Assembly: GCA_901456055.1 (NCBI GenBank)
Contig: CABDWT010000002.1
Location: forward strand, 434,001 to 498,000
DNA: 64,000 bases
Direction: 5' to 3'
Source of the DNA: Phytobacter ursingii
GTDB taxonomy: Bacteria; Pseudomonadota; Gammaproteobacteria; Enterobacterales; Enterobacteriaceae
The notes beneath the pieces are model-generated. The model had not been told where the DNA came from. It did not search any database and saw nothing but the letters and a program-made list of their open reading frames with translations. The position numbers and the translations under genes are program-made. This document shows positions 33,658-47,427 of this stretch, one piece after another (position 1 is the first letter of the stretch; each line of letters opens with the position of its first letter).

Positions 33658-35413
33658 CTGTTCCCTCGCCTTGATTAATTACGAATTCATTCTTATCGCC
33701 CGTTGTCAGCGCATCCGGCTCAATGTTCATGGTGCGTAAAACGCCGCCCATGATGGCACCAAACACCGGCGCAGAAACGGCGCCACCGTAGTATTTACCT
33801 GCTTGTGGATCGTTAATAACGACCACCAGCGCAAAGCGTGGATTACTGGCGGGCGCAACACCCGCGGTATAAGCAATATATTTGTTGATGTAGCGGCCAT
33901 CCGGCCCCACCTTCTTCGCCGTACCGGTCTTAATCGCGATGCGGTAGCCTTTAATCGCCGCTTTTACACCGCCGCCGCCAGGCAGGGCCACACTCTCCAT
34001 CATATGTACGACATTACGTACGATAGATTCATTGAAGATGCGTTCGCCCGGAACAGGAGGATCAACTTTGGTTATCGACAGCGGACGGTAGACACCGTAG
34101 CTGCCGATGGTTGCATAGACTCGCGCTAACTGTAACGGCGTTACCATCAGCCCGTAGCCGAAAGAGAAGGTGGCCCTCTCTATGTCAGACCACCGTTGTT
34201 TTTGAGGAAATAAGCCACTGCGTTCTCCGACCAACCCCAAATTGGTCGCCTTTCCCAGCCCAAAACGTGAGTAAGTATCTACTAACGCTGAGGACGGCAT
34301 CGCTAACGCCAGTTTAGAAACACCAACGTTACTCGACTTCTGTAGAACCCCGGTCAGGGTCAATTCGCTGTAGCGCGCCACATCTTTGATTTCGTGGCCG
34401 TTAATTCGGTATGGGATCGTGTTCAATACGGTGTTAGGCGTCACGACGCCACGCTGGAGCGCGGTCATCACTACCATGGGTTTCACCGTCGAACCCGGTT
34501 CGAAGACGTCGGTAATGGCGCGGTTACGCATGGCGTCTTTCGCGGTACCGGTGAAATTGTTCGGGTTGTAAGAGGGACTGTTCGCCATCGCCAGCACTTC
34601 GCCAGTGCTCACATCCACCAACACAGCACTGCCCGATTCCGCTTTGTTAAATGCCACCGCATTGTTCAGCTCGCGATAGACCAGCGCCTGTAGGCGTTCG
34701 TCAATACTCAGCGCAAGGTTATGCGCCGCCTGGCTGTCGGTAGAGGAAATATCCTCAATCACGCGGCCATAACGGTCTTTACGCACAATGCGCTCACCCG
34801 GCTGACCGGTAAGCCACTTATCAAAGCTTTTCTCGACCCCTTCGATACCTTCACTGTCGACGTTAGTGAAGCCGATGAGGTGAGCAGTTACTTCGCCCGA
34901 AGGGTAATAACGGCGGGACTCTTCGCGAAGGTGAATGCCCGGCAACTTAAGCTTTTTGATGTACTCGCCAAGATCGGGATTCACCTGACGCGCTAAATAG
35001 ATAAATCGCCCTTTCGGGTTAGCATTAATGCGCGAGGAAAGTTGATCGAGCGGGATAGTTAATGCGTCAGAAAGGGCCTTCCAGCGATTATCGAGCGTTA
35101 CGCCGCCGGCATCCTGCACCTCTTTCGGGTCGGCCCAAATCGCTTTCACCGGCACACTCACTGCCAGCGGGCGGCCAGAACGGTCGGTAATCATGCCGCG
35201 TGAGGTCGCGACTTCCTGCACGCGCAGCGAACGCATATCCCCTTCACGCACCAGCATATCGGGGTTCACAATTTGCAAGTACGCCACGCGACCCAGCAAA
35301 AAGCCCAGCGCCAGCAAAATGCAGCCGCAAAGCAAGGCAAAACGCCAGCTCACAAAGCTGGCCTGTTCTTCCTGGCGTTTCGGTTTTGGCGTTTTCACCG
35401 CTGCGGCTTTCAT
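33644..35413 (-). CDS. ftsI: Septal peptidoglycan transpeptidase FtsI (PBP3)
   Basis: FtsI is the septum-specific class B penicillin-binding protein. The 589 residues comprise a short cytoplasmic tail, one membrane helix ([21 protein letters not shown]), a pedestal domain and the transpeptidase domain. Catalytic motifs are [11 protein letters not shown] (Ser at about 308), KSSNVG and [11 protein letters not shown]. The C-terminal tail is removed by Prc in E. coli. The protein is one residue longer than E. coli near the N-terminus. Confidence 0.98.
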   Translation of the reverse strand: MKAAAVKTPKPKRQEEQASFVSWRFALLCGCILLALGFLLGRVAYLQIVNPDMLVREGDMRSLRVQEVATSRGMITDRSGRPLAVSVPVKAIWADPKEVQDAGGVTLDNRWKALSDALTIPLDQLSSRINANPKGRFIYLARQVNPDLGEYIKKLKLPGIHLREESRRYYPSGEVTAHLIGFTNVDSEGIEGVEKSFDKWLTGQPGERIVRKDRYGRVIEDISSTDSQAAHNLALSIDERLQALVYRELNNAVAFNKAESGSAVLVDVSTGEVLAMANSPSYNPNNFTGTAKDAMRNRAITDVFEPGSTVKPMVVMTALQRGVVTPNTVLNTIPYRINGHEIKDVARYSELTLTGVLQKSSNVGVSKLALAMPSSALVDTYSRFGLGKATNLGLVGERSGLFPQKQRWSDIERATFSFGYGLMVTPLQLARVYATIGSYGVYRPLSITKVDPPVPGERIFNESIVRNVVHMMESVALPGGGGVKAAIKGYRIAIKTGTAKKVGPDGRYINKYIAYTAGVAPASNPRFALVVVINDPQAGKYYGGAVSAPVFGAIMGGVLRTMNIEPDALTTGDKNEFVINQGEGTGGRS

Positions 35414-35428
35414 GCGTCGCGTGGTTCC

Positions 35429-35794
35429 TTATTTCTGTACAACAATATTTTCCTGGGACGGATCGACATGCTGCATTTGCAGCTTCTCGGTCGCGATCCG
35501 CTCAACCCGGCTATGATCGCCGAGCGCATTCTCTTCAAGGATCAAGTTGCGCCATTCAATATCCAGCGCATCGCGTTCCAGCACGAGTTGTTCACGCTGA
35601 GCCGTCAACAAACGGGTATGATGCGAGGTGGTGACAACCGTCACCGCCGTCATGATGATGCAAATGAACAAGCAGAGTGGCAGTTTCCCAAATCGCAAAA
35701 GGTCGTCGCCGATCACGCCAGGCAAGGCATGGCGCTCGTTGCTTCCTAACGACACTTTAACTTTGCTAAGGGTCTCTGACACTCTGCCGATCAT
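35429..35794 (-). CDS. ftsL: Cell division protein FtsL
   Basis: FtsL is a small bitopic divisome protein that pairs with FtsB to activate FtsWI. The 121 residues have one membrane helix ([21 protein letters not shown], about 40-60) followed by a periplasmic coiled coil rich in Leu and Glu. Its start overlaps the rsmH stop by 4 nt. Confidence 0.97.
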   Translation of the reverse strand: MIGRVSETLSKVKVSLGSNERHALPGVIGDDLLRFGKLPLCLFICIIMTAVTVVTTSHHTRLLTAQREQLVLERDALDIEWRNLILEENALGDHSRVERIATEKLQMQHVDPSQENIVVQK

Positions 35795-36735
35795 GCGTTC
35801 GTCCTCTCTGCAATGCGCAGAACTGAACTACGGGCACGTGGATTCTCAGCCACTTCTTCTTCGCCCGGCATCAACTTGCCTAGTGCTCGTAACTGACGAC
35901 CACCCAGTTTCCTGAGTTGCTCTTCCGTCATCGGTAATCCTGCCGGAACTTGTGGACCGCGGCTTTGCTCACGCATAAAACGTTTTACAATGCGGTCTTC
36001 CAGCGAGTGAAAACTGATGATCGAGAGCCGCCCTCCCGGGGCAAGGACGTCGATCGAGCTTTTTAGCGCCAGCTCTATTTCCTCCAGTTCACTGTTTACC
36101 CAGATACGAACCGCCTGGAAGGTACGGGTCGCAGGATGTTTGAATTTATCTTTCACCGGTGTCGCTGCAGCCACCACCGCAGCCAGCTCTTTGGTGCGGG
36201 TCATCGGTTCTTCACGGTTACGTTCGACGATGGCGCGCGCGATGCGTTTACCAAAGCGCTCTTCACCAAAGGTTTTTATTACCCAGGCGATATCGGCTTC
36301 ATCGGCCGTTCGTAACCACTCAGCAGCAGACTGGCCGCGCGTCGGATCCATACGCATATCAAGCGGACCGTCACGCATAAAAGAAAAACCGCGTTCAGCA
36401 TCATCAAGTTGCGGAGAAGAGACCCCAAGATCGAGCAGAATTCCGTCGATCTTACCGGTGAGGCCACGCTCGCTGACATACTCAGCCAACGCGGAAAAAG
36501 GACCATGCACGATGGAAAAGCGGGGATCATCAATCGTTTTTGCGACAGCAATCGCTTCCGGATCCCGATCAATAGCCAGCAGACGTCCTTCCGCTCCCAG
36601 ATGGGAGAGGATCAGGCGTGAGTGACCACCGCGGCCAAAAGTGCCATCAATGTAAATGCCATCCGGACGAATGTTCAGGCCATTAACGGCCTCATCCAGT
36701 AGCACCGTTGTGTGTTTAAAATTTTCCATCATCAT
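35791..36735 (-). CDS. rsmH: 16S rRNA m4C1402 methyltransferase RsmH (MraW)
   Basis: RsmH N4-methylates C1402 of 16S rRNA using S-adenosylmethionine. Motifs are [16 protein letters not shown] for SAM binding, [24 protein letters not shown] and [15 protein letters not shown]. Three ATG codons lie close together (MMMENFKHT), giving 313-314 residues. The first overlaps the mraZ stop by one base (TAATG), so coupling favours it or its neighbour. Confidence 0.97.
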   Translation of the reverse strand: MMMENFKHTTVLLDEAVNGLNIRPDGIYIDGTFGRGGHSRLILSHLGAEGRLLAIDRDPEAIAVAKTIDDPRFSIVHGPFSALAEYVSERGLTGKIDGILLDLGVSSPQLDDAERGFSFMRDGPLDMRMDPTRGQSAAEWLRTADEADIAWVIKTFGEERFGKRIARAIVERNREEPMTRTKELAAVVAAATPVKDKFKHPATRTFQAVRIWVNSELEEIELALKSSIDVLAPGGRLSIISFHSLEDRIVKRFMREQSRGPQVPAGLPMTEEQLRKLGGRQLRALGKLMPGEEEVAENPRARSSVLRIAERTNA

Positions 36736-37193
36736 TACAGAGACAAATCCTGCAACCGGTCTGAAAGTATTTCAGTGCCCGTTTGCTCAGCGTCGATATC
36801 TTCCTTGACCTGTTGATACCAGGTCGTTTCGTCCCACAGCTCGAATTTATTGAACTGTCCGACCAGCATCACTTCTTTCGTCAGCCCGGCGTGTTGCCGT
36901 AAAACGGGCGCGATTAGTAAGCGCCCTGCGTTATCCATCTGACATTCGCTGGCATGCCCCAGCAAGAGACGTTGTACACGACGCTCTTGTGGATCCATGC
37001 TCGACAGACGCGACAATTTTTGCTCAATAATTTCCCATTCGGGTAAGGGGTAAAGCAGCAGGCAGGTGTGACGGATGTCAATGGTACAAACCATTTGACC
37101 GGAAGCTTTCTCCAGCAGCAAATCCCGATAACGGGTCGGCACGGCTAATCGGCCTTTGCTGTCGAGATTGACTAATGTAGCTCCACGGAACAT
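36735..37193 (-). CDS. mraZ: Transcriptional regulator MraZ
   Basis: MraZ is an AbrB/SpoVT-like ring-forming DNA-binding protein that represses the dcw promoter in E. coli. The 152 residues contain two tandem SpoVT-AbrB halves with the DxxGR motifs [15 protein letters not shown] and [15 protein letters not shown]. It is the first gene of the dcw cluster. Its own binding box lies just upstream of its start. Confidence 0.97.
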   Translation of the reverse strand: MFRGATLVNLDSKGRLAVPTRYRDLLLEKASGQMVCTIDIRHTCLLLYPLPEWEIIEQKLSRLSSMDPQERRVQRLLLGHASECQMDNAGRLLIAPVLRQHAGLTKEVMLVGQFNKFELWDETTWYQQVKEDIDAEQTGTEILSDRLQDLSL

Positions 37194-37221
37194 ACCAGCC
37201 CCACCCCTGAGTGACCTCTTT

Positions 37222-37246
37222 CACCACTTTATCCCACAAATCCCCA
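37222..37246 (-). promoter_or_regulatory. MraZ binding box: three TGGGN-type repeats
   Basis: On the minus strand TGGGG (37246-37242), TGGGA (37236-37232) and TGGTG (37226-37222) recur every 10 bp with 5-nt spacers. This is the known MraZ operator pattern; the third repeat has one mismatch. The box lies between the mraZ promoter -10 and the start codon, as expected for autorepression. Confidence 0.85.
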
Positions 37247-37253
37247 CCAAAGG

Positions 37254-37283
37254 AGTTTACGGAGCGGAGGAAAAGCTTGTCAA
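37254..37283 (-). promoter_or_regulatory. Sigma-70 promoter of the dcw cluster (Pmra)
   Basis: On the minus strand a consensus -35 TTGACA (37283-37278) is followed by an 18-nt spacer and a -10 TAAACT (37259-37254). The arrangement matches my recollection of the E. coli mraZ promoter. It is placed directly upstream of the MraZ box. Confidence 0.85.
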
Positions 37284-37765
37284 GCCAGTGCAAAGGCTAA
37301 CCAGAATAAAAGATCCCTTATTCGCGGTTACATTCCACTTTGGTGAAATACCGCTCAACTAATGAGGCAAATTAACGTCATGAATATTTGTAAGAAAAAA
37401 AACTGAATATGCATTGGGGCGTTAAAAACCACTTATTTTATGCGCGCGAAATATAAAGTGTCAGTTTGCGACGCGGGCGGCATTTTAAGACATATTGCAG
37501 CCAGATAACAGTGCCAGATGCCGTCTGTACGGCGCGGGGGCTATAAGAAAAGCCGCAGGCATAAAGTCCGCATTCAAAAAGTGGTTGTTATTTCAACGAT
37601 TACGCCGGGAGATGTAACAAAGTAATACGGGAGACACGTTCAGTTACGTCTTAATTACTTTAAAATGTGTGCTGAGTGAAATAAGGCAAATTAATTAAAT
37701 TAACAGCCTTAAAAATAAGGATTTATCTGAATTGGCAATAAAATTAATTATCGCCTTTCATTCAC

Positions 37766-37792
37766 AACAAAAAGGCAGCGATTACTGCCTTT
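37766..37792 (-). terminator. Intrinsic terminator after cra
   Basis: On the minus strand AAAGGCAG (37792-37785), loop TAATCG and CTGCCTTT (37778-37771) are followed by further T residues. The stem begins 9 bp past the cra stop codon. Confidence 0.8.
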
Positions 37793-37801
37793 ATTTGATC
37801 A

Positions 37802-38806
37802 CTACACGCGGCTTAATACGCCACGACGGTAGAGGTTACGACGAATGCGGCTCAAACCCGCCTTAGGTTTACGCGGCTCGTCCAGGCTGGCAAGTACAAT
37901 CTCCAGCACGCGTTCAGCAACATCCCGATGACGCTGCGCCACCGCCAGGACCGGGCACTGTAGGAAGTCCAGCAACTCATGATCACCAAAAGTAGCAATG
38001 GCCAGGTCAGACGGTAACTTACCATCGCGGCGCAACGTAACATCCAGCACGCCTTGTAATAGCGCAAAAGAGGTAGTGAAAAGCGCCTGCGGCATGGTGT
38101 GCGTTTCCAGCCATTTTTCAAATAACTGCGCAGCAGCTTCGCGCTCATAACTATTTGCATAGAGATAATCCACTTCGCGCGGATCGTCCTTCCAGGCAGT
38201 ACGGAAACCCTGCTCGCGCAGGAAGCTAACAGAAAGTTCAGGCAGCGCCCCCAGGTAGAGTACTTTTTCTGCCGGGAATTTGCGTAATTCCGCCGCCAGC
38301 ATTTCCGAGTCATCCTGATCGGCGCCGACAACGCTGGTGAAGTGTTCACGATCCAGCGCGCGGTCAAGAGCAACTATAGGAAAGGCATCATTGGCCCAAC
38401 GCTGATAGAAAGGATGCTCCGGCGGCAACGATGTTGAAACGATAATGGCATCCACCTGGCGCTGCAGCAGATGTTCGATGCAGCGCATTTCGTTATCTGG
38501 CTGATCTTCCGAACAGGCAATAAGTAGCTGATAACCGCGTTGACGCGCCTGCCGCTCCAGATAATTTGCAATACGCGTATAACTGGTGTTCTCCAAATCC
38601 GGAATAACCAGCCCAATGGAGCGAGTTCGTCCCGCTCGCAACCCAGCCGCCACCGCATTCGGGTGGTAATTATGCTCACGTACGACCGCCATAACTTTCT
38701 CGACGGTTTTGTCGCTGACACGATATTGCTTTGCCTTTCCATTAATGACATAGCTTGCCGTGGTACGTGAGACGCCGGCTAGCCGGGCGATTTCATCCAG
38801 TTTCAC
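37802..38806 (-). CDS. cra: Catabolite repressor/activator Cra (FruR)
   Basis: Cra is a LacI-family regulator of central carbon flux that is released from DNA by fructose phosphates. The N-terminal helix-turn-helix is [20 protein letters not shown] with hinge region [18 protein letters not shown], followed by a periplasmic-binding-protein-like effector domain. The start is GTG (complement of CAC at 38804-38806), as in E. coli. The length of 334 residues is canonical. Confidence 0.98.
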   Translation of the reverse strand: MKLDEIARLAGVSRTTASYVINGKAKQYRVSDKTVEKVMAVVREHNYHPNAVAAGLRAGRTRSIGLVIPDLENTSYTRIANYLERQARQRGYQLLIACSEDQPDNEMRCIEHLLQRQVDAIIVSTSLPPEHPFYQRWANDAFPIVALDRALDREHFTSVVGADQDDSEMLAAELRKFPAEKVLYLGALPELSVSFLREQGFRTAWKDDPREVDYLYANSYEREAAAQLFEKWLETHTMPQALFTTSFALLQGVLDVTLRRDGKLPSDLAIATFGDHELLDFLQCPVLAVAQRHRDVAERVLEIVLASLDEPRKPKAGLSRIRRNLYRRGVLSRV

Positions 38807-38933
38807 AATTGCCCCTCAAAAAATAAAAGATACTCCATAACCTTTTTAGGGATATAGGTTAAATTCCATAACATCTAAGCGCAGAATAGACACTGCGGCA
38901 ACAGCTTTTGTGTTCGCTTCCGGCGGATTTCGC

Positions 38934-38963
38934 AAAAAAAAAGCCCAGCGGATAACGCCAGGC
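38934..38963 (-). terminator. Intrinsic terminator after ilvIH
   Basis: On the minus strand GCCTGGCG, loop TTATC and CGCTGGGC form an 8-bp stem with two G-U pairs, followed by nine T residues. It starts about 26 bp beyond the ilvH stop. Confidence 0.85.
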
Positions 38964-38988
38964 CAGGAAAATGACGTACGCGTAACAC

Positions 38989-39480
38989 TTAACGCATGAT
39001 TTTGTCGCCGCGCGATAAACCGACCACGCCAGAACGCGCCACCTCAACGATTTTAGCCACATCGCGGATGGTCGCCAGAAAAGCATCAAGCTTATCACTG
39101 GTGCCTGCGAGCTGAACCGTATAAATAGAAGGCGTGACATCAATGATCTGCCCGCGGAAGATCTCCGCGTTGCGTTTGACCTCTTCACGACCATAACCGC
39201 TGGCCTGGACTTTCACCAGCATGATCTCGCGCTCAACATAGGCACTCTGCCCAAGCTCATTTACACGTAACACATCAACCAGCTTGTGCAGTTGCTTTTC
39301 AATTTGCTCCAGCACTTTGGCGTCACCGACCGTCTGAATCGTCATTCGCGAAAGTGTAGGATCATCTGTCGGTGCCACCGTCAGACTTTCAATGTTATAG
39401 CCACGCTGGGCAAAAAGACCGATCACGCGCGATAGCGCGCCCGATTCATTTTCCAGTAATACAGATAATATCCGGCGCAT
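38989..39480 (-). CDS. ilvH: Acetolactate synthase III small (regulatory) subunit
   Basis: IlvH is the valine-binding regulatory subunit of acetohydroxyacid synthase III. Starting at [19 protein letters not shown] gives 163 residues, the E. coli size; the open frame continues upstream into ilvI. An N-terminal ACT domain (about residues 3-77) carries the valine-binding loop. The start codon is 2 nt past the ilvI stop. Confidence 0.97.
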   Translation of the reverse strand: MRRILSVLLENESGALSRVIGLFAQRGYNIESLTVAPTDDPTLSRMTIQTVGDAKVLEQIEKQLHKLVDVLRVNELGQSAYVEREIMLVKVQASGYGREEVKRNAEIFRGQIIDVTPSIYTVQLAGTSDKLDAFLATIRDVAKIVEVARSGVVGLSRGDKIMR

Positions 39481-39482
39481 AA

Positions 39483-41207
39483 TCAGGTTCTCTCCGTTTT
39501 GCTCAACCACATTTCATCCATGCCACCGCCACGGATCTGCATCGGATAAACATGCTCACTCCCGTCGACGGTCACATCGACAAAGACCAGGCGGTTATTC
39601 TTCACCTGCTCAAGCGCCTCACTCAGCTTCGCTTCCAGTTCGTCCGGACGGGTAATAGTGATCCCAACATGACCATAAGCTTCAGCGACACGCGCAAAGT
39701 CAGGTAACGACTGCATATACGATTGCGAATGGCGACCCGAATAAATCATATCCTGCCACTGCTTCACCATACCCAAATATCGGTTGTTCAGGTTCAGTAC
39801 CAACACCGGAAGCTCATATTGCATCGCGGTAGACAGCTCCTGAATATTCATCTGGATACTGCCATCGCCCGTAACGCAGATAACCGTTTCATCCGGGAGT
39901 GCCATTTTCACCCCAAGCGCGGCTGGCAGACCAAAGCCCATCGTGCCCAGCCCGCCGGAGTTTATCCAGCGACGCGGTTTATCAAAGCGGTAATAGAGCG
40001 CCGCAAACATCTGATGCTGACCGACATCCGAGGTGACATAGGCATTCCCTTTCGTTAAGCGCCAGATCGTTTCGATCACCGCCTGCGGTTTGATCTTCTC
40101 GCTTTGCGTGTCGTATTTCAGGCACTGACGGGCACGCCATTGCTCAATCTGCAACCACCAGTCGCGAATGTCGTCTAAAGGCTGCTGAAACTCTTCTTGT
40201 CCCAACAACTCCAGCATCTGCTCGAGCACCAGCCGGGCATCCCCAACAATGGGCACATCGGCCTGCACAGTTTTCGAAATCGACGTGGGATCAATATCAA
40301 TATGCAGCACAGTCGCATTTGGGCAGTACTTCGCCAGATTATTGGTTGTGCGATCATCAAAGCGCACTCCAACGGCAAAGATCACATCCGAGTGATGCAT
40401 GGTCATGTTGGCTTCGTAAGTACCATGCATACCCAACATACCCAACGCCTGACGATGCGATGCCGGAAACGCCCCCAGCCCCATGAGCGACGAGACAACA
40501 GGGAGATTCAATTTTTCTGCCAGCGCGCTCAGTTGCGGTTCGCAGGCGGATGTGATCGCGCCGCCGCCGACATAGACAACGGGGTGTTTAGCTGCCACAA
40601 GCGTCTGCAAAGCGCGTTTGATTTGCCCTTTATGCCCGTGGGTTGTCGGGTTATAGGAACGCATACTCACCGAATCCGGCCATACGTAAGGCAACTTATT
40701 CGCAGGATTGAGAATATCTTTTGGTAAATCGACGACGACAGGACCAGGACGACCAGTGGAAGCAAGCCAGAACGCTTTTTTCAGCACGCCGGGAATGTCT
40801 TCGGTCTGCTTAACCAGGAAACTGTGTTTTACCACCGGGCGGGATATCCCCACCATGTCGCACTCCTGGAAAGCGTCATAACCGATGAGGGAAGTTGCCA
40901 CCTGACCGGAAAGAACGACCAGCGGAATCGAGTCCATATAGGCTGTTGCAATCCCGGTGATAGCATTCGTGGCTCCCGGCCCGGAAGTGACAAGCACAAC
41001 GCCGACTTCACCCGTCGCCCTTGCCAGGCCATCAGCCATATGCACCGCTGCCTGTTCATGGCGTACCAGGACGTGATCGATTCCACCGACCGTATGTAGC
41101 GCATCGTAAATATCGAGGACCGCGCCCCCAGGATAACCGAATACTTGCTTCACGCCCTGATCGATAAGCGATCGGACGACCATCTCGGCTCCAGACAACA
41201 TCTCCAT
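39483..41207 (-). CDS. ilvI: Acetolactate synthase III large (catalytic) subunit
   Basis: IlvI is the thiamine-diphosphate and FAD enzyme for the first common step of branched-chain amino acid synthesis. The ATG at 41207 ([18 protein letters not shown]) gives 574 residues, identical to E. coli, with GGAGG five to nine bases upstream. An upstream open extension of 45 codons has no family residues. The catalytic Glu51 lies in [15 protein letters not shown] and the ThDP/metal motif is [12 protein letters not shown]. In E. coli Lrp activates ilvIH. Confidence 0.97.
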   Translation of the reverse strand: MEMLSGAEMVVRSLIDQGVKQVFGYPGGAVLDIYDALHTVGGIDHVLVRHEQAAVHMADGLARATGEVGVVLVTSGPGATNAITGIATAYMDSIPLVVLSGQVATSLIGYDAFQECDMVGISRPVVKHSFLVKQTEDIPGVLKKAFWLASTGRPGPVVVDLPKDILNPANKLPYVWPDSVSMRSYNPTTHGHKGQIKRALQTLVAAKHPVVYVGGGAITSACEPQLSALAEKLNLPVVSSLMGLGAFPASHRQALGMLGMHGTYEANMTMHHSDVIFAVGVRFDDRTTNNLAKYCPNATVLHIDIDPTSISKTVQADVPIVGDARLVLEQMLELLGQEEFQQPLDDIRDWWLQIEQWRARQCLKYDTQSEKIKPQAVIETIWRLTKGNAYVTSDVGQHQMFAALYYRFDKPRRWINSGGLGTMGFGLPAALGVKMALPDETVICVTGDGSIQMNIQELSTAMQYELPVLVLNLNNRYLGMVKQWQDMIYSGRHSQSYMQSLPDFARVAEAYGHVGITITRPDELEAKLSEALEQVKNNRLVFVDVTVDGSEHVYPMQIRGGGMDEMWLSKTERT

Positions 41208-41593
41208 GGTTTGCCTCCAGGCTTGGGTTTGGCGACTGACGACAGAACGCATTTCCGTCTTGTCGCTCTGTTCAGTACAGGAAGTCCCTGTATTCTGATT
41301 ATGAATGGCAGTTACCATAACCGCTGAAAATCTGGCAGGCAATTAGCAAACGATTCACCGCACCCCGTCCCAAAAGAGAAAAAATAAGGTTAACAAGCGG
41401 GATTTAGTGAATTTGTCTGTAATAAGCAAAGACGATGACAATTCGTCATTCGAATCACTTCCTGCCTAGTAATTCATGCATTTTTACGCCGAGATTCGTT
41501 GCGTCAGAGAAATATCTCAGCATAAAATTTCGCATCAATATGTACAAACAGAAGAAATCCGCTATCGACATACCCAATGCATTGACTGCATTT
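41208..41593. other. ilvI upstream region (386 bp)
   Basis: This AT-rich control region lies between the leuO 3' end and ilvI. It should hold the ilvIH promoter and its Lrp sites. Lrp sites are too degenerate for me to place by eye. I see no gene in it. Confidence 0.55.
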
Positions 41594-42538
41594 TTAATGG
41601 CGACATACCGAGACCAGTAATTCTTCCATCCATTGGTGGCCTTTATCCCGCCCCGCCGCTTCATGCCATGAAAGGTAACAGGTACGACTATTCAGTTTCA
41701 ACGGTAACGGTAAAATCTGGAGGTCTAATTTCCCGGCAAACTCTTCTGCTAACCAACGTGGGGCAATGGCCACAAGCTGAGTTTGAGAAACAACATTAAG
41801 CACACTTGTCAATGCCATTCCCTGATAAGCGACACAGGTTTGTTTATCTGTCGTGTCATACCATGGCTGGCTAAACGATGCGTAACGATCCAGTGAAACC
41901 ACTGCATGCTGTTCACAATAAATATCATTTTCCCGAAGTGGCCCGTTAATACGTGGATGTTTTTTACTGGCTACCAGGACCATCTCGTCTTTAAACAACG
42001 GCACGCATGCGAATTCTGGTCGGCGAAATTCATCGTAACCGATGACAAATTCTATTTCCTGATAACGAAGCTGGTGCTCGGTATTTTGATTTAATGATGA
42101 TTTAAAGGCCAGGTTGATATTCGGTGCGACCTCATTCACGCGATTGTAAATGACAGAGGTGAGGAGGTTATCGAGCGGACTACAGACGCAGAGATTAAAA
42201 ACGCGCTCGCTGGTCACGGGTTCAAAACCCGACCCTGGTAGTTCATTTTGCACGAGTTGTAGCGCCTGTCGGACCGAACCAAACAGCTGGAAGGCACGCG
42301 CCGTAGGCTGTATCCCGCGACCATAGCGTACAAACAGTTCGTCATTAAACATAACCTTAAGTCTGGCCAGGGCGTTGCTCACCGCCGGTTGTGACATCCC
42401 CAATGTATGGGCTGCTCGCGTAATATTTTGTTCCTGCATTACCGCATCGAAAATAGTTAACAAATTAAGATCAACTTTGCGAAGTTGCGGTTTCGTTATC
42501 TCATTAATATGAGCATTTTCAATATTCTCTTCTGACAT
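41594..42538 (-). CDS. leuO: LysR-type regulator LeuO
   Basis: LeuO is a global LysR-family activator and H-NS antagonist. The ATG at 42538 ([17 protein letters not shown]) gives 314 residues, the E. coli length, with GGAG seven bases upstream; an in-frame start 10 codons earlier lacks that site. The helix-turn-helix is [20 protein letters not shown], and the effector domain follows. The first 20 residues differ from K-12, while the rest is very similar. It lies between ilvI and the leu operon, in an AT-rich stretch typical of H-NS silencing. Confidence 0.96.
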   Translation of the reverse strand: MSEENIENAHINEITKPQLRKVDLNLLTIFDAVMQEQNITRAAHTLGMSQPAVSNALARLKVMFNDELFVRYGRGIQPTARAFQLFGSVRQALQLVQNELPGSGFEPVTSERVFNLCVCSPLDNLLTSVIYNRVNEVAPNINLAFKSSLNQNTEHQLRYQEIEFVIGYDEFRRPEFACVPLFKDEMVLVASKKHPRINGPLRENDIYCEQHAVVSLDRYASFSQPWYDTTDKQTCVAYQGMALTSVLNVVSQTQLVAIAPRWLAEEFAGKLDLQILPLPLKLNSRTCYLSWHEAAGRDKGHQWMEELLVSVCRH

Positions 42539-43173
42539 GTCCTTCTCCAGTATCATGCAAAGTTCCATTTATCTCGGCAGTAATAATCTAAAGAAATATG
42601 ATTTATCACGCATATGAGATAAGGAAAAGAGGAATTCCAAAAAATAGGAATGTATAAAGATATTTCAATGACTGCTAATTGCACTCGCAAACAGAGACAT
42701 TAAATCAAGTATTCCCGTTTAAATAAAACGGCGTACCGGGATCAAAACATAATTAGAATGAATGTACAATACAACTTCTCTAAGCAATAAATGCTCTGCA
42801 GCAGAAATATTTCACCATTGCAAACAAAATAATTTAACTTAAATTTTTCATTCCTCTATATTGATTAAGAAAAATGATAACCACAATAAATTAACCATGA
42901 TTAATCATTAAGATAGAAAGCTCGTCTTAAAAGTGTGTAAATATATCCAACTGCAAAGAAATGTTCATCAAAGGTACAAATAACGTTAAGTATGAAATAG
43001 CACTAATACCTTATTTTGATTTTTCATCGAATTACAGCACGATTAACTAAAGGAAAACACGGCGCCAAATCCGTTTTCATGCGCTTTTACGGGGCTAAGT
43101 GTTGACTTTGATTTCTGAATCCAGTACCACTAAAGGCATATCGCAGTTAATCACATTCATCTGGAGCATGGTA
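42539..43173. other. leuO-leuL divergent intergenic region (635 bp)
   Basis: This very AT-rich region holds the leuO promoter(s) and, at its right end, the leu operon promoter. In E. coli and Salmonella this interval is bound by H-NS and LeuO and relays promoter activity between leuO and leuABCD. No gene is seen. Confidence 0.65.
43102..43130 (+). promoter_or_regulatory. leu operon promoter
   Basis: The -35 TTGACT (43102-43107), a 17-nt spacer ending ATCCAG, and a poor -10 TACCAC (43125-43130) align with the E. coli leu promoter as I recall it. Transcription would start about 35 bp before the leuL start codon. Confidence 0.7.
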
Positions 43174-43260
43174 ATGATTCGCAATGTTCGCTTCCTCGGT
43201 CTACTACTACTAAACGCATCCCATGTGCGCGGTAGACCGGTGGACGACGCTCAGCGTTAA
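43174..43260 (+). CDS. leuL: leu operon leader peptide LeuL
   Basis: This attenuation peptide senses leucyl-tRNA supply. The 28-residue sequence MIRNVRFLGLLLLNASHVRG (then RPVDDAQR) has four consecutive leucines, all encoded by the rare codon CTA. I chose the ATG at 43174 because GGAG at 43163-43166 is 7 nt upstream. An ATG at 43168 is too close, and 28 residues equals E. coli LeuL. A terminator hairpin follows 22 nt after the stop. Confidence 0.93.
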   Translation: MIRNVRFLGLLLLNASHVRGRPVDDAQR

Positions 43261-43282
43261 TCATCCTCCAGTTAACACTAAG

Positions 43283-43309
43283 AACCCGCGCCTTGGCGCG
43301 GGTTTTTTT
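43283..43309 (+). terminator. leu attenuator terminator
   Basis: AACCCGCGCC, loop TT, GGCGCGGGTT and then TTTTT make a strong intrinsic terminator between leuL and leuA. When ribosomes stall at the CTA run, an alternative pairing upstream should prevent this hairpin from forming. Confidence 0.93.
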
Positions 43310-43352
43310 ATGCTCGTAGCAAGGCGACCGAAGAGAGATAAGGACCTAAACC

Positions 43353-46015
<2,663 letters not shown>

Positions 46016-46017
46016 TC

Positions 46018-47415
46018 ATGGCTAAGACGTTGTACGAAAAATTGTTTGATGCGCACGTCGTGTACGAAGCGCCAAACGAAACCCCATTGTTATACATTGA
46101 TCGTCATCTGGTGCATGAAGTGACTTCGCCGCAGGCATTTGACGGTCTGCGCGCGCACAACCGTCCGGTACGTCAGCCGGGCAAGACCTTCGCGACCATG
46201 GATCATAACGTCTCCACGCAGACCAAAGACATCAATGCCTCCGGCGAGATGGCGCGCATTCAGATGCAGGAACTGATCAAGAACTGTAAAGAGTTCGGCG
46301 TTGAGTTGTATGACCTGAACCACCCTTATCAGGGCATCGTGCACGTAATGGGACCGGAACAGGGTGTCACCCTGCCGGGCATGACCATCGTCTGCGGCGA
46401 CTCCCATACCGCCACCCACGGTGCATTTGGCGCGCTGGCCTTTGGTATAGGTACCTCCGAAGTTGAGCACGTGCTGGCGACGCAAACCCTGAAACAGGGC
46501 CGCGCCAAAACGATGAAGATTGAAGTCAAAGGCAAAGCGCCGGCAGGCATCACCGCGAAAGACATCGTGCTGGCGATTATTGGTAAAACCGGCAGCGCAG
46601 GCGGTACCGGGCATGTGGTTGAATTCTGTGGCGAGGCGATTGCGGCGCTGAGCATGGAAGGCCGTATGACCCTGTGCAACATGGCTATCGAAATGGGCGC
46701 CAAAGCGGGTCTGGTCGCTCCGGATGAAACCACGTTTAACTACGTGAAAGGCCGTCTGCATGCGCCGAAAGGCAAAGACTATGACGACGCAGTGGAATAC
46801 TGGAAAACGCTGAAAACCGATGAAGATGCAACTTTCGATACGGTTGTGACACTGCAGGCCGAAGAGATTGCCCCGCAGGTCACCTGGGGAACCAATCCGG
46901 GTCAGGTGATCTCCGTTAATGACAACATTCCGGACCCGGCTTCTTTTAGCGATCCGGTTGAGCGAGCCTCCGCAGAAAAAGCGCTGGCCTATATGGGCCT
47001 GCAACCGGGTGTGCCTCTGACCTCCGTTGCTATAGATAAAGTCTTTATCGGCTCCTGCACCAACTCACGCATTGAAGATTTACGCGCCGCCGCAGAAATT
47101 GCCAAAGGGCGCAAAGTCGCGCCAGGCGTTCAGGCGCTGGTGGTTCCAGGCTCTGGCCCGGTGAAAGCACAGGCTGAAGCCGAAGGGCTGGACAAGATCT
47201 TTATTGAAGCCGGTTTCGAGTGGCGTTTACCGGGCTGTTCTATGTGCCTGGCCATGAATAATGACCGCCTGAATCCGGGCGAGCGTTGCGCATCCACCAG
47301 CAACCGTAACTTTGAAGGGCGTCAGGGCCGTGGTGGTCGTACCCATCTGGTCAGCCCTGCAATGGCAGCCGCTGCTGCGGTCACCGGTCATTTCGCTGAT
47401 ATTCGCAGTTTGTAA
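46018..47415 (+). CDS. leuC: 3-isopropylmalate dehydratase large subunit
   Basis: LeuC is the aconitase-family iron-sulfur subunit that isomerises 2- to 3-isopropylmalate together with LeuD. The 4Fe-4S cysteines lie in [13 protein letters not shown] and [11 protein letters not shown]. Substrate motifs are [15 protein letters not shown] and [27 protein letters not shown]. The length is 465 residues. It starts 2 nt after leuB. Confidence 0.98.
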   Translation: MAKTLYEKLFDAHVVYEAPNETPLLYIDRHLVHEVTSPQAFDGLRAHNRPVRQPGKTFATMDHNVSTQTKDINASGEMARIQMQELIKNCKEFGVELYDLNHPYQGIVHVMGPEQGVTLPGMTIVCGDSHTATHGAFGALAFGIGTSEVEHVLATQTLKQGRAKTMKIEVKGKAPAGITAKDIVLAIIGKTGSAGGTGHVVEFCGEAIAALSMEGRMTLCNMAIEMGAKAGLVAPDETTFNYVKGRLHAPKGKDYDDAVEYWKTLKTDEDATFDTVVTLQAEEIAPQVTWGTNPGQVISVNDNIPDPASFSDPVERASAEKALAYMGLQPGVPLTSVAIDKVFIGSCTNSRIEDLRAAAEIAKGRKVAPGVQALVVPGSGPVKAQAEAEGLDKIFIEAGFEWRLPGCSMCLAMNNDRLNPGERCASTSNRNFEGRQGRGGRTHLVSPAMAAAAAVTGHFADIRSL

Positions 47416-47427
47416 GAGGAGATAATC

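Larger units (their letters stand above)
37194..37801. other. mraZ-cra intergenic region (608 bp)
   Basis: The mraZ-proximal 100 bp carry the dcw promoter and MraZ box, and the cra-proximal end carries the cra terminator. I see no gene or clear repeat in the AT-rich middle (about 37290-37765). Confidence 0.6.

Noticed and set aside
41455-41664. Short minus-strand frame in the leuO-ilvI gap
   Set aside because: It overlaps the leuO 3' end in another frame, has no convincing ribosome site and no family likeness.
46090-47004. Long minus-strand open frame opposite leuC
   Set aside because: It is an antisense shadow rich in His, Arg and Phe with no domain; leuC is intact on the plus strand.
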